64,000 nt of DNA, from NCBI RefSeq assembly GCF_003688555.1, contig NZ_REFR01000010.1, positions 310,001-374,000 of the forward strand, given 5' to 3'. Source of the stretch: Eilatimonas milleporae. GTDB taxonomy: Bacteria > Pseudomonadota > Alphaproteobacteria > Sphingomonadales > Kordiimonadaceae. Positions 27,073 through 34,890 of this stretch are shown piece after piece. Every line of letters begins with the position of its first letter. The first letter of the stretch is position 1. The position numbers and the translations under genes were made by a program. Under the pieces are notes generated by a model. It ran no database searches. It was not told where the DNA came from and worked only from the letters and a program-made list of their open reading frames with translations.

Positions 27073-28098
27073 ATGGACGTGACACTGACGCTGTTGAGAA
27101 AAATCCATGTCGGGCAATGGCTGACATGGATGCTTTGTGCCTTGTGCGCCGGTACGGCGGTAATGGCGCAGCCGGTCGACTGGCCCCGCTACGGGCCTTT
27201 GGGCGGCGGTCTTGTGCTGAACGGGCATACCAACACCGTCCCCGACATTGTCGGCCCCGTCGACGGATCGGCGCGGCTGACCATTTTCACCGAGGGCAAT
27301 CATTATCCTGTGTTCCTGCCGCTGGCATTGGACGGGTTTCCCCGCTGGTGTGCCGATACCGGGGCCTGCGATCTGTCGCCTGCGGACATTCTGGTGGTGA
27401 CCCTGCCGCAGGTCATGATCGTGCATGCGCTGGAAGGGGGACGGTTGCGCCTCGGCAATGCCGTGATCCCGCTGGCCCCGGACACGCCTGTCTTCCCCGA
27501 TCTGGTCGTTGGCGGGGCCGGGCCGCTGCGGCGGCTGGCCGGTCAGGGCCTGGTCGCTGGCAAGGCACGAATTTTCGCCCGGCACAAAGGGCTTGGCCTG
27601 CTTGTCCGAAGGGATATGGCACGCGACGATTTGGGTGGTTTTGCCGCCGGCGTACAGCGTCTTGCCATCGCCACACCGCAGGAAGCCGGAGCCCGCAGGC
27701 AGTATGAGCACACACTTCAGGACCTGATCGGTGCGCCGGAAGCCGTGCGCCTGTTGCGGCGCGATATCGGTGCCTTTCCCGGACGGCTTGGCATTCAACA
27801 CCGTGATATTCCCTATGCGCTGCTGAACGGACTGGCGGACGGCGGGGTGATTTTCGGACATTTGGCGGCCTTTTACGCCTTGGCCTATCCGGATCGCCTG
27901 CGGGCGGTCACGGTGCCCGGCGCCGCGCCCTTCGGTCAGACAATCGCGGTGGCGCCCGCCATGCGCACGGTGCCGTCACCGGTGCGGGAGGTTTTTCTCG
28001 AGTATCTGCTGGCGGTGGCCTCCAGCGCCTATCCGAAAGCCGGTTTCCACGGGCCGGAGGCCTTTGCCTATGGCGAGGCACTGCCCCTTGCCGAATAG
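27073..28098 (+). CDS. Exported periplasmic solute-binding-like protein
   Basis: 341-aa protein with an N-terminal signal (LTWMLCALCAGTAVMAQ). The body resembles substrate-binding proteins of the type-2 periplasmic fold: GGGLVLNGHTNTVPDIV and LTIFTEGNHYPVFLPL, then DILVVTLPQVMIVHAL, and a later domain with IYALLNGLADGG-like strands. A CADTGACDLSP Cys pair may form a disulfide. It could belong with molybdate- or phosphonate-type binding proteins, but I cannot place it firmly, and no permease or ATPase gene is adjacent. The ATG at 27073 follows GACTGGGGCA. Confidence 0.55.
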   Translation: MDVTLTLLRKIHVGQWLTWMLCALCAGTAVMAQPVDWPRYGPLGGGLVLNGHTNTVPDIVGPVDGSARLTIFTEGNHYPVFLPLALDGFPRWCADTGACDLSPADILVVTLPQVMIVHALEGGRLRLGNAVIPLAPDTPVFPDLVVGGAGPLRRLAGQGLVAGKARIFARHKGLGLLVRRDMARDDLGGFAAGVQRLAIATPQEAGARRQYEHTLQDLIGAPEAVRLLRRDIGAFPGRLGIQHRDIPYALLNGLADGGVIFGHLAAFYALAYPDRLRAVTVPGAAPFGQTIAVAPAMRTVPSPVREVFLEYLLAVASSAYPKAGFHGPEAFAYGEALPLAE

Positions 28099-28202
28099 CG
28101 GCTTGGCCCTGTTCGGCCCCTGGCATAAACTGCGACAAGGGAACCAAAGCCTTTGCTGCATGCGGGCGATCCTTTTTCTGAAACGGCGGGATAGGTGGGG
28201 TT

Positions 28203-28763
28203 ATGCCCTGGCGTGTCGAGATCGACTGTATTCTGGATATACCCATGGACCGGGCCTGGGCGCTGGTCAGGCAACCGCGGACCCTGACATATATTTCCGC
28301 CCCTTTGCTGCGGTTTCGCCCCATAGACCCGCCCCGGTGGCCGGAGGTATGGCCAAAAACAGAGCCAGAAACAAAGCCGGAAACAGAATCAGACACGGCA
28401 CCGGACAGGGCGCGGGCTGAGGAAGCGCCCGGCGTGCGCTACCGGGTGGCCATGGCCTTTCTCGGACTGGTGCCGATGGGGCGACAATGGATTGTGGTCA
28501 GCTTTCCCCGTGCCGGGGCGGCGGACCCGCCGGGGGCCCGGTTGGTGCGCGACAACGGGTCCGGCGATCTGGTGCGGATGTGGGATCACTGGATCATCAT
28601 GGTGCCGCGCAGCGACGGCCGCACCGAGTACCGTGACCGGGTGGACATCGCCGCCGGGGTCTTGACGCCCTTCATCTGGGCCTTTGCCCAGGTCTTCTAC
28701 CGCTGGCGGCAGAGGCGCTGGCGCGCCCTCTGCCGGCGCGAGAAGGCCGGTGGCCCGGCCTGA
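28203..28763 (+). CDS. SRPBCC/START-like domain protein
   Basis: 186-aa soluble protein with a START/Bet v1-like hydrophobic-pocket fold: MPWRVEIDCILDIPMDRAWALVRQP at the N terminus is the typical first strand and helix, LVRMWDHWIIMVPRSDGRTEYRDRVDIAAG the last strands, and FIWAFAQVFYRWRQRRWRAL the long C-terminal helix. Residues 51-68 (KTEPETKPETESDTAPD) are a low-complexity insert encoded by imperfect short repeats, not expected in the fold. It follows the solute-binding-like gene by 104 bases. The ligand is unknown. Confidence 0.7.
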   Translation: MPWRVEIDCILDIPMDRAWALVRQPRTLTYISAPLLRFRPIDPPRWPEVWPKTEPETKPETESDTAPDRARAEEAPGVRYRVAMAFLGLVPMGRQWIVVSFPRAGAADPPGARLVRDNGSGDLVRMWDHWIIMVPRSDGRTEYRDRVDIAAGVLTPFIWAFAQVFYRWRQRRWRALCRREKAGGPA

Positions 28764-28849
28764 CCCGGTTCATCCCGCCCCCATCAAACCTTTATCCGTC
28801 AATCCCTAATCCCTGACCGCTTGACCTTGGCCGCCAAACCCTTGGCCCG

Positions 28850-29332
28850 TCAGTAAGGGCGGCCATCCTTATGGGTGAACTGCCAACTGCCGTCCGGACC
28901 CAGGTGGGCCGCCAGATCGTCCTTTGGATAACTGGCGGCGTCACCGGCGATGCGGTCGCCGATTTCCAGATAGACGACACGGATTTTGCCGCGATTGACC
29001 AGATGGTGCGCCCGGCCGCCGGCGGGAAAGCCGGCGCACATGCCGGGCTCCAGGGTCTGCTCGCCGTCGTCCGTGATCAGGGTGGGGGTGCCTTCCAGTA
29101 TGTAAACGAACTCATCCTGTTTCGTGTGGCGGTGCATCAGCGCTGACTGGCCGCCCGGCGCCAGAACGGTCAGGTTGACACCAAAAGCGGACAATCCGAA
29201 CACATCGCCGAGCTGCCGTTTTTCCCGCCCATCGACACGGGCGGCGAAGACGGCGGGATAGACGGATTTTCTGGTGCGCGGTGCCACATCCAGGGCCGTG
29301 ACGGCCAGCGGCGGGAGGGGTGTGTCTGTCAT
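28850..29332 (-). CDS. Cupin domain protein
   Basis: 160-aa single-domain cupin. Motif 1 is seen in GGQSALMHRHTKQDEFVYILEG (HxH...E) and motif 2 in PGMCAGFPAGGRAHHLVNRG, giving the 2-His, Glu and His metal site of the fold. Start ATG 29332 (MTDTPLPPLAV) follows AAAGGCCCGCC on the minus strand; an in-frame ATG 22 codons earlier is less likely. Metal-binding cupins include oxygenases, isomerases and sugar-binding proteins, so no specific reaction is assigned. It diverges from the BlaI-type operon 174 bases away. Confidence 0.8.
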   Translation of the reverse strand: MTDTPLPPLAVTALDVAPRTRKSVYPAVFAARVDGREKRQLGDVFGLSAFGVNLTVLAPGGQSALMHRHTKQDEFVYILEGTPTLITDDGEQTLEPGMCAGFPAGGRAHHLVNRGKIRVVYLEIGDRIAGDAASYPKDDLAAHLGPDGSWQFTHKDGRPY

Positions 29333-29446
29333 CGGCGGGCCTTTCCTGAGTGGGCGGCGATCATGTGACGGAATAAAATCCGGTATGAAGGGCTTCAAGA
29401 CAAGTCTCTCACAACGAAAGGCTGACGGAGCAGGGCCGGTACATTC

Positions 29447-29464
29447 TGTTTACATTTGTAAACA
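29447..29464. promoter_or_regulatory. BlaI-type operator, site 1
   Basis: TGTTTACA-TT-TGTAAACA, a perfect 18-bp palindrome with TACA/TGTA arms like BlaI/MecI operators, 42 bases upstream of the repressor start codon. Confidence 0.75.
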
Positions 29465-29480
29465 ATCTTCTTGACTTCAG

Positions 29481-29496
29481 TGTTTACGCCTGTAAT
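29481..29496. promoter_or_regulatory. BlaI-type operator, site 2, overlapping promoter
   Basis: TTTAC-GCC-TGTAA resembles site 1; both contain TTAC-N4-GTAA. Their centres are 34 bases apart. The site overlaps TGTAAT (29491-29496), a -10-like box, with TTGACT at 29471 between the two operators. Binding here would block the promoter. Confidence 0.6.
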
Positions 29497-29505
29497 CAGT
29501 ACGCC

Positions 29506-29892
29506 ATGGCATGGAAACACAAACATATCAGCGAGGCTGAAAGCGCGGTCATGGAGGTGCTGTGGTCCCGTCATCCCTTAAGCGCCGAGGACATCACGGC
29601 AAAGGTGACAGAAGGACGGGACTGGAGCACCGGCACGGTGAAATCCCTTTTGAACCGTCTTTTGGCCAAACAGGCGATTTCGGCCGAGCGGGACGGCAGG
29701 CGCTATCTCTACAGCCCCGTCCTTGCCAGGGCGGACTATCTGAGTGCCGAGGGGCGCGGTTTGATCGACCGTCTGTTCGGGGGGCAGGTCTCCAACCTGC
29801 TGACGCATTTTTCCAGGCATGAACAGTTGAGCGCTGACGATATCGCCGAACTGAAACGCCTGATCGGGGAGTTGGAAAATGACGACCGTTGA
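29506..29892 (+). CDS. BlaI/MecI/CopY family repressor
   Basis: 128-aa winged-helix repressor of the BlaI/MecI family. ISEAESAVMEVLWSRHPLSAEDI and WSTGTVKSLLNRLLAKQAISAERDGRRYLYSPVL are the characteristic HTH and wing; the C-terminal dimerisation helix ends ELKRLIGELE. In this family the repressor is cleaved by a BlaR1-type membrane protease, and the cognate protease gene starts 14 bases inside this gene. Two operator-like palindromes lie upstream. No Shine-Dalgarno is visible and the -10-like box is 10 bases before the ATG, so the mRNA may be leaderless. Confidence 0.9.
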   Translation: MAWKHKHISEAESAVMEVLWSRHPLSAEDITAKVTEGRDWSTGTVKSLLNRLLAKQAISAERDGRRYLYSPVLARADYLSAEGRGLIDRLFGGQVSNLLTHFSRHEQLSADDIAELKRLIGELENDDR

Positions 29893-31438
29893 TGTTCTGA
29901 ACCTGATGCTGCGGGCCACGCTGTCGGCCAGCGCGGCCATCCTGCTGGTTCTTGCCCTGCGCGGCACCCTGCGGCACCTGTTCGGCGCCCGTATCGCCTA
30001 TGCGTTCTGGATGATCGTGCCGGCGGCCTTTCTGGCCGCTTTCCTGCCGGCGCGCCGTATTTTTACCACCGTGACCGCCCCAGCGCCCGCATCGGAGCTA
30101 AAGGTCATTGAGCCGGTTTTGCCGCAGGGTATCGATATGGCGGCGCAGGGCGGGGAGGCGGCCGCCTCCCTGTCGCGCGCACTGCCCTTTGAGCTGCTGG
30201 CTTCGCAGGTCGCCGTCCTGTGGGCGGTCGGTTTTCTGGTGAGCGTCGGAGTGTTGTTATACAGGCAGCGCCGTTTTTTGCGTCGGCACGGTCTGCACCG
30301 GCTTGGTCCCGGCCTTCACATATCAGGCAGCGACACGGTCGGTCCCTTTGTTGTCGGCTTGCTGAAAAACAGGGTAGTTCTTCCTGCTAATTTTACAAGA
30401 TATTATAATGGGCTGGAGCGTCATCTTATTATTCAACATGAATATCAGCATATCCGTTCAAAGGATATGACGGTTCTCGCCCTTGCCGCGTTGATGAGAT
30501 GCATAAACTGGTTCAATCCCCTGTTTTACACCGCGTTTCATTTTCTGAAGGTGGATCAGGAACTGGCCTGCGACGAAGGCGTGATGCGGAAATACGGCCG
30601 GCACCGCCGCACCTATGCCGAGGCCATGTTGAAAGCCCAACTGGCATCGCAGATGGGGCCGCTGGCCTGCGCCTGGCCTCCGAAGGGAGCCGTCATATTG
30701 AAGCAGCGTATCGCCCGCCTGGACAAGGCCGTACCGCCCGTGCACCGCTGGCGGCTCGGTGCGGGTGTGTGTGTTCTGTCCGCCGCCATGGCCGTGGCGG
30801 CTGTCTGGACGGCCCGGCCGGCGGAAACGGTTTATATCCTGTCCGCCGCCACGGCAGAGGACGATGCCACCGATGCCACCGACGGGGAGGGGGACGGCCC
30901 AACCCTCCGGTCCATTCATGGCCGCACCCTGGTGACCGCCCTGAAAGACGGACTGTATGATGAGGCCCGCATTCTGGTCGAGGCCGGCGCGGATGTGGAT
31001 TATTATCTGCGCGGCGACGGTACGCCGCTGGTGGTTGCCGCCCAGCAGGGGCAGACCGATGTTACCACCATGCTGATCGCGGCCGGGGCCGATGTGAACC
31101 GTGCCGCGCCCGGCGACGGCAACCCCCTGATCATGGCAGCGGCACGCGGGCATATGGATATTGTCAGGCTGCTGATTGAGAACGGGGCCGACGTCAATGC
31201 CTATGTGCCCGGCGATGAAACACCGCTGATCAACGCGGCGGCACGGGGCCGTCTGGAGATTGCGCGCTATCTGGTCGCGCACGGGGCGGATGTCAATCTG
31301 ACCGTCGATTCCGGAAACCGCGGGCCGGGCTCTCCCGACATGCGGTCCCCCCTCGGTCAGGCGCAAAGATTTGATCATGACGGTATGGCGCGTTTCCTGG
31401 TCGGGCAGGGCGCCCGCCCGGTGGGGAAAGAGCAATGA
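29879..31438 (+). CDS. BlaR1-type M56 membrane protease with C-terminal ankyrin repeats
   Basis: 519-aa protein fusing two modules. Residues 1-315 are a BlaR1/MecR1-like M56 metalloprotease: membrane segments at about 8-28, 38-56, 105-127 and 294-311, zinc motif H187-E-Y-Q-H191, and the conserved DQELACDE (225-233). Residues 343-510 are about five ankyrin repeats (ADVDYYLRGDGTPLVVAAQQG, GADVNRAAPGDGNPLIMAAARG, GADVNAYVPGDETPLINAAARG). In BlaR1 this end is a beta-lactam-binding domain, so the ankyrin block should face the periplasm and act as a sensor or protein-binding surface. It overlaps the repressor gene (14 bases) and the next gene (ATGA). Confidence 0.88.
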   Translation: MTTVDVLNLMLRATLSASAAILLVLALRGTLRHLFGARIAYAFWMIVPAAFLAAFLPARRIFTTVTAPAPASELKVIEPVLPQGIDMAAQGGEAAASLSRALPFELLASQVAVLWAVGFLVSVGVLLYRQRRFLRRHGLHRLGPGLHISGSDTVGPFVVGLLKNRVVLPANFTRYYNGLERHLIIQHEYQHIRSKDMTVLALAALMRCINWFNPLFYTAFHFLKVDQELACDEGVMRKYGRHRRTYAEAMLKAQLASQMGPLACAWPPKGAVILKQRIARLDKAVPPVHRWRLGAGVCVLSAAMAVAAVWTARPAETVYILSAATAEDDATDATDGEGDGPTLRSIHGRTLVTALKDGLYDEARILVEAGADVDYYLRGDGTPLVVAAQQGQTDVTTMLIAAGADVNRAAPGDGNPLIMAAARGHMDIVRLLIENGADVNAYVPGDETPLINAAARGRLEIARYLVAHGADVNLTVDSGNRGPGSPDMRSPLGQAQRFDHDGMARFLVGQGARPVGKEQ

Positions 31439-32994
31439 TCACCGACATCCGCGATCTGGAGCCCGGTGCTGAAATCGTCGCCGACATCGTGATCATCGGC
31501 GGCGGCATGGCCGGCATCACCCTGGCCCGGGAATGGGCCGGCGCGGAAAAAACCGTGGCCATTCTGGAATCCGGCGGCCTTGAGATGGAGGAGGCAACGC
31601 AGGACCTTTATGAAGGGACCGCAACCCTGTCTGACGGCAACGGCGTGGAACGGGACATCGGCGACTATCCCGTCACCTCCCGTGCCCGCCTGTATGGCGG
31701 CTCCAGCCACTGGTGGGGCGGCAAATGCGTGCCGTTGGACCCGGCCGATTTCGCGGCCCGTCCCTGGATCAGGGACAGTGGCTGGCCCGTCAGCCGGGAC
31801 GATCTGCAACCCTATTACGACCGGGCCTGCGATCTGCTGTCGATCCCCCGTTTCGACAAGGACTATGCCGAACCCCGGCATGAGGGCAGGCCGCCTCTGG
31901 ACATCAACGGTTCGGTCCATGTGGCATCGCTGCCCCGCACCTATACCAAAGTGACCAGCTATGCCGACACCCCGCATTTTGACGAGTTTCTTTACGGGTT
32001 CACAGACGCGGCCAACATATCCGTCTATCTGCATGCCAATGCAATCGATTGCAGGTTTTCCCCTGACGGCGCCCGCCTGGAAGGAATTGGCATCGCCACC
32101 CTGGACGGCAAGCGCTATGTGGCGCGCGGCGCTGTCTATGTTCTGGCCTGCGGCGGTATTGAAAACGCCCGTTTGCTGATGGCGGCGAATGTCCTGAACG
32201 CCGCCCGTTTCGGCGCCCGTTCGGACGCGCTGGGACGCTATTTTCAGGGCCACACCGTGATCCTGAAGAACCGCGACGACGGCCGCGCGGCCACGCGTGT
32301 GTATTTCTCCGATCCGCCCGGTCCGCTCAGCCTTTATGTCGACCGCGGGGTGGACGAGGCTCCGCATGCCGTCCTCGGCACCACGCTTGCCGGTCAGGCC
32401 CGGTATCACTGCGGTGCCTTCACCGTTACCATGGATGTCACGGAAAAAGGGGCGGACGCTGAAGACCGCGCGCTTCAGACGCTGGCCGCGCGCCTGGACG
32501 GCGCCGATACCGCCGCGCGCGCCACGGACAGGGCGGATGCCGACTGTTCCTGTTATTTCATGACCGAAAACATGCCCAACCCGATGAGCCGCGTCACCCT
32601 CGGAGATGAGGTGGACGCCCTGGGCCTGCCGCGCATTCACCTGCACTGGGAATACGGGGCGGCCGACCTGGAGGGGTTTGAACGCTCCGTCGATGGCTTC
32701 GCCCGCGAGTTGGGCGCGGCCCATGCCGGGCGCGTGGCCTGTCCCATCGGCCGGGATGACGCGGTGTCGGCGATGTTGCCGTCACGGCACCATATGGGGA
32801 CGACGCGGATGCATGCCGACCCCGCCACCGGTATCGTCGACGCCGACCTGAAATGCCATGATGCCGAAAATCTTTACATCACCGGGTCTTCGGTCTTCCC
32901 GACCAGCGGGATCGCCAACCCCACATTGACGATCCTGGCGTTGACCATTCGTCTCGCCGATCATCTGAAGGAAAAACTGGGGGCGGCGGCATGA
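31435..32994 (+). CDS. GMC family FAD-dependent oxidoreductase
   Basis: 519-aa flavoprotein of the glucose-methanol-choline family. The N-terminal Rossmann motif is IVIIGGGMAGITLAREW; RLYGGSSHWWGGKC and the C-terminal MGTTRMHADPATGIVD ... LYITGSSVFPTSGIANPTLTILAL hold the FAD- and substrate-domain signatures, including the conserved His and Asn region. It has no signal peptide of its own. It overlaps the M56 gene by ATGA and the next small gene by 4 bases, so it sits in the repressor-protease operon. Subunit partners of membrane sugar or alcohol dehydrogenases are a precedent. The substrate is unknown. Confidence 0.9.
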   Translation: MITDIRDLEPGAEIVADIVIIGGGMAGITLAREWAGAEKTVAILESGGLEMEEATQDLYEGTATLSDGNGVERDIGDYPVTSRARLYGGSSHWWGGKCVPLDPADFAARPWIRDSGWPVSRDDLQPYYDRACDLLSIPRFDKDYAEPRHEGRPPLDINGSVHVASLPRTYTKVTSYADTPHFDEFLYGFTDAANISVYLHANAIDCRFSPDGARLEGIGIATLDGKRYVARGAVYVLACGGIENARLLMAANVLNAARFGARSDALGRYFQGHTVILKNRDDGRAATRVYFSDPPGPLSLYVDRGVDEAPHAVLGTTLAGQARYHCGAFTVTMDVTEKGADAEDRALQTLAARLDGADTAARATDRADADCSCYFMTENMPNPMSRVTLGDEVDALGLPRIHLHWEYGAADLEGFERSVDGFARELGAAHAGRVACPIGRDDAVSAMLPSRHHMGTTRMHADPATGIVDADLKCHDAENLYITGSSVFPTSGIANPTLTILALTIRLADHLKEKLGAAA

Positions 32995-33362
32995 TGGTTC
33001 TCTCACGGCGCGCTGTGCTGGCGGCACTCATGGCGGTATCGGCCCATCCTTTTGCCGCCCGCGCGGATATGACGGCGGACCCGCTGCCCGATGGGCTGCC
33101 AAGTGGACTGGCGGATGGTCTTGACGCCGCAGCGGTGACGGCCCTTGCCGCCAGTTACCGCAAGGCCATCGGCGCCCCCGCCGGCCCGAGGGCGGATATG
33201 GCGGCCGGAGAGGCCCTGTTTCCGCAAGGGGCGGCGGATATGGCGGCGATCAGGGCCGCTGTCGCCGATGATTTCAGACAGGGACGGATGTTCGTCCATG
33301 CCGGCTGGCGCCTGTCCCACACGGAAGGCCGCCTGTTCGCCCTGCTGGCACGGATGCTTTAG
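32991..33362 (+). CDS. Small Tat-exported protein, possible subunit of the GMC dehydrogenase
   Basis: 123-aa protein with a twin-arginine-like signal (VLSRRAVLAALMAVSAHPFAARA) and a short helical mature part (AVTALAASYRKAIGAP ... DDFRQGRMFVHAGWRLSHTEGRLFALLARML). The position, immediately after and overlapping the GMC gene (ATGA), and the small size resemble the Tat-exported small subunits that escort large GMC-type dehydrogenases (gluconate, sorbitol and fructose types) across the inner membrane. Sequence similarity to those subunits is weak by eye, so the role is inferred from context. No cytochrome c gene follows. Confidence 0.6.
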   Translation: MMVLSRRAVLAALMAVSAHPFAARADMTADPLPDGLPSGLADGLDAAAVTALAASYRKAIGAPAGPRADMAAGEALFPQGAADMAAIRAAVADDFRQGRMFVHAGWRLSHTEGRLFALLARML

Positions 33363-33406
33363 AAAGCGGGACGGTTTAACCGGCCCGCAAGGCCGGTGTC
33401 TTAGCC

Positions 33407-34219
33407 TTACAGGCCAAAGACCTTTTCCGCCGTCCGGCCGAGAAAATCGTCCTGTGCCGTCCGCTCCAGGTTCAGGTGGGACAGTCCCTTCAGGCACATC
33501 TCGGGCGACAGCATCGGCCAGTTCGTGCCGAACATCACCCGGCCCTTGCCCGGTCCCGTCATGAAGTCGATGAAATCGCGCGGCAGACGGTGCAGCACAT
33601 AGGCCGATGTATCGACGAAGAAATTCGGAAATTTGACAGCCAGCGAGGTCAGCTCGTCGATCCATGGAAAGCCCACATGGCCGCCCACCACTTTCAACTC
33701 GGGAAAGTCCAGCAGCACATCCTCCAGATAGGGGATGAGACGCCCGGTTTCCGACCGCAGCAGCGGCCCCGTATGGCCGATCTGCGTACAGAAGGGGACG
33801 CCGAGGTCGACGCAGGCCGTATAGACGGGATAATAGCGGCGGTCGTTCGGCGGCAGGTCCCACAGCCAGGGCACGACCCGGACACCGACGAAGCGCTTGC
33901 CGTCAACCCATGTGCGCAGGTCGCGCACCGCCTGCATGGGGTTTGACAGGTCGGCGGCGGCTAGGCCGCGAAAACGGTCCGGGGCCGCATCGATATGGGC
34001 GGCCACCTCCTCATTGCTGACAAGGGCGCCGTCCGGTCCGTGCCATGCCGACAGCAGCATGATATCGACCCCTGCGGTATCCATGGCCTTCAGCGTCATA
34101 TCCGTGGAAACGGCGCTGTCTGCCGCCGTTTTTCCCGTCCACCGCAACAGGGAGGCAAGCCAGGGCGCCTGTGCCATACGCTCTGTCGGTATCTGTCCCC
34201 AGACATCTACGGTCGTCAT
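33407..34219 (-). CDS. Amidohydrolase family protein (amidohydrolase 2 type)
   Basis: 270-aa TIM-barrel metal-dependent hydrolase or decarboxylase of the amidohydrolase-2 group (ACMSD/OHCU-like). Landmarks: VDVWGQIPTER at the N terminus in place of the usual DxHxH, CTQIGHTGPLLRSE with a metal-site His, VVGGHVGFPWIDEL, and MFGTNWPMLSPE near the end with the Asn/Asp position of the family. The N-terminal HxH is not present (VDVWGQI), so one metal site may be altered. Start ATG 34219 follows GGGGAGCCTATCG. Divergent from the MarR gene, sharing a palindromic operator. Confidence 0.78.
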   Translation of the reverse strand: MTTVDVWGQIPTERMAQAPWLASLLRWTGKTAADSAVSTDMTLKAMDTAGVDIMLLSAWHGPDGALVSNEEVAAHIDAAPDRFRGLAAADLSNPMQAVRDLRTWVDGKRFVGVRVVPWLWDLPPNDRRYYPVYTACVDLGVPFCTQIGHTGPLLRSETGRLIPYLEDVLLDFPELKVVGGHVGFPWIDELTSLAVKFPNFFVDTSAYVLHRLPRDFIDFMTGPGKGRVMFGTNWPMLSPEMCLKGLSHLNLERTAQDDFLGRTAEKVFGL

Positions 34220-34236
34220 CGATAGGCTCCCCAAAA

Positions 34237-34252
34237 ACTTTAGTGCTAAAGT
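34237..34252. promoter_or_regulatory. MarR-type operator between amidohydrolase and marR genes
   Basis: ACTTTAG-TG-CTAAAGT, a perfect 16-bp palindrome in the intergenic region of the divergent pair, 18 bases upstream of the amidohydrolase start and 66 upstream of the MarR start. It is a probable site for the adjacent MarR protein. Confidence 0.75.
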
Positions 34253-34317
34253 AATTGCGCACGCTACACTGCGTCAGAACAGACATCAAGGATCAACGGC
34301 CATCAGGGATCGATCAT

Positions 34318-34764
34318 ATGTCCGCGAAAACGCACAAACTTTATTTCCTGCTTCAGACGACGGCGGCGGCCCTGAAACGGGCGGCGGACGATGCCCTGAT
34401 CGACGGGGCCGGGGTGACGGCGGCTCAGGCCGCCGTGCTCGGACTGATCGACAGCAACCGTCCCGCCAGCCAAAAGCGGATCGCCGGGCAGCTCCGCCAG
34501 AATGAGTCCGCCATGACGCAGATGGTCACCCGTTTGATCGCCATGGGGCTGGTCGCCCGCAACCGTGCGGACCACGACAAGCGGCAGTGGCAGCTGACGC
34601 TGACGCCGGCCGGCGAAAGGGCGAAGGCAGAGGCGAGGGCCGCGTTCGCGGCCGTGAACGCGGCAATGGACGCTGTCATGGACGGGGATACGGCCGCCTG
34701 TCTGGCCACCACACTCGACGCCATTTTCCAAAAAGTGGAGACGCGCACGGCCGGCCCTGACTGA
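34318..34764 (+). CDS. MarR family transcriptional regulator
   Basis: 148-aa winged-helix dimer-type repressor. The HTH is in GVTAAQAAVLGLIDSNRPASQKRIAGQLRQNESAMTQMVTRLIAMGLVARNRADHDKRQWQLTLT, with the beta-wing DHDKRQ. Flanking helices provide the dimer interface. Start ATG 34318 (MSAKTHKLYFLLQ) is the likely start; upstream in-frame codons lie in the divergent promoter. It diverges from the amidohydrolase gene around the palindrome at 34237, the usual layout for self- and neighbour-regulation in response to the enzyme's substrate. Confidence 0.88.
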   Translation: MSAKTHKLYFLLQTTAAALKRAADDALIDGAGVTAAQAAVLGLIDSNRPASQKRIAGQLRQNESAMTQMVTRLIAMGLVARNRADHDKRQWQLTLTPAGERAKAEARAAFAAVNAAMDAVMDGDTAACLATTLDAIFQKVETRTAGPD

Positions 34765-34845
34765 CCGCGGTCATGGGGGCAGGGGACAGACTGCGCATCC
34801 CTTCGTCATCCACTTGCCGCCCGTACTCGTATCCCTTTCCATGTG

Positions 34846-34862
34846 TGTTAATACAATTAACA
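34846..34862. promoter_or_regulatory. Palindrome upstream of 7-TM membrane protein gene
   Basis: TGTTAAT-ACA-ATTAACA, perfect 7-bp arms, 28 bases before the start codon at 34891. A regulator-binding site is likely; the regulator is unknown. Confidence 0.5.
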
Positions 34863-34890
34863 TTTATCGCAATGGGGGGCGAGCACAGCC

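Noticed and set aside
29506-31438. Beta-lactam resistance island
   Set aside because: The regulator pair is BlaI/BlaR1-like, but the protease has ankyrin repeats in place of the penicillin-binding sensor and no beta-lactamase gene is present.
34846-34862. CtrA box before the 7-TM protein gene
   Set aside because: TTAA-TACAA-TTAA has only five bases between the half-sites, not the seven needed.
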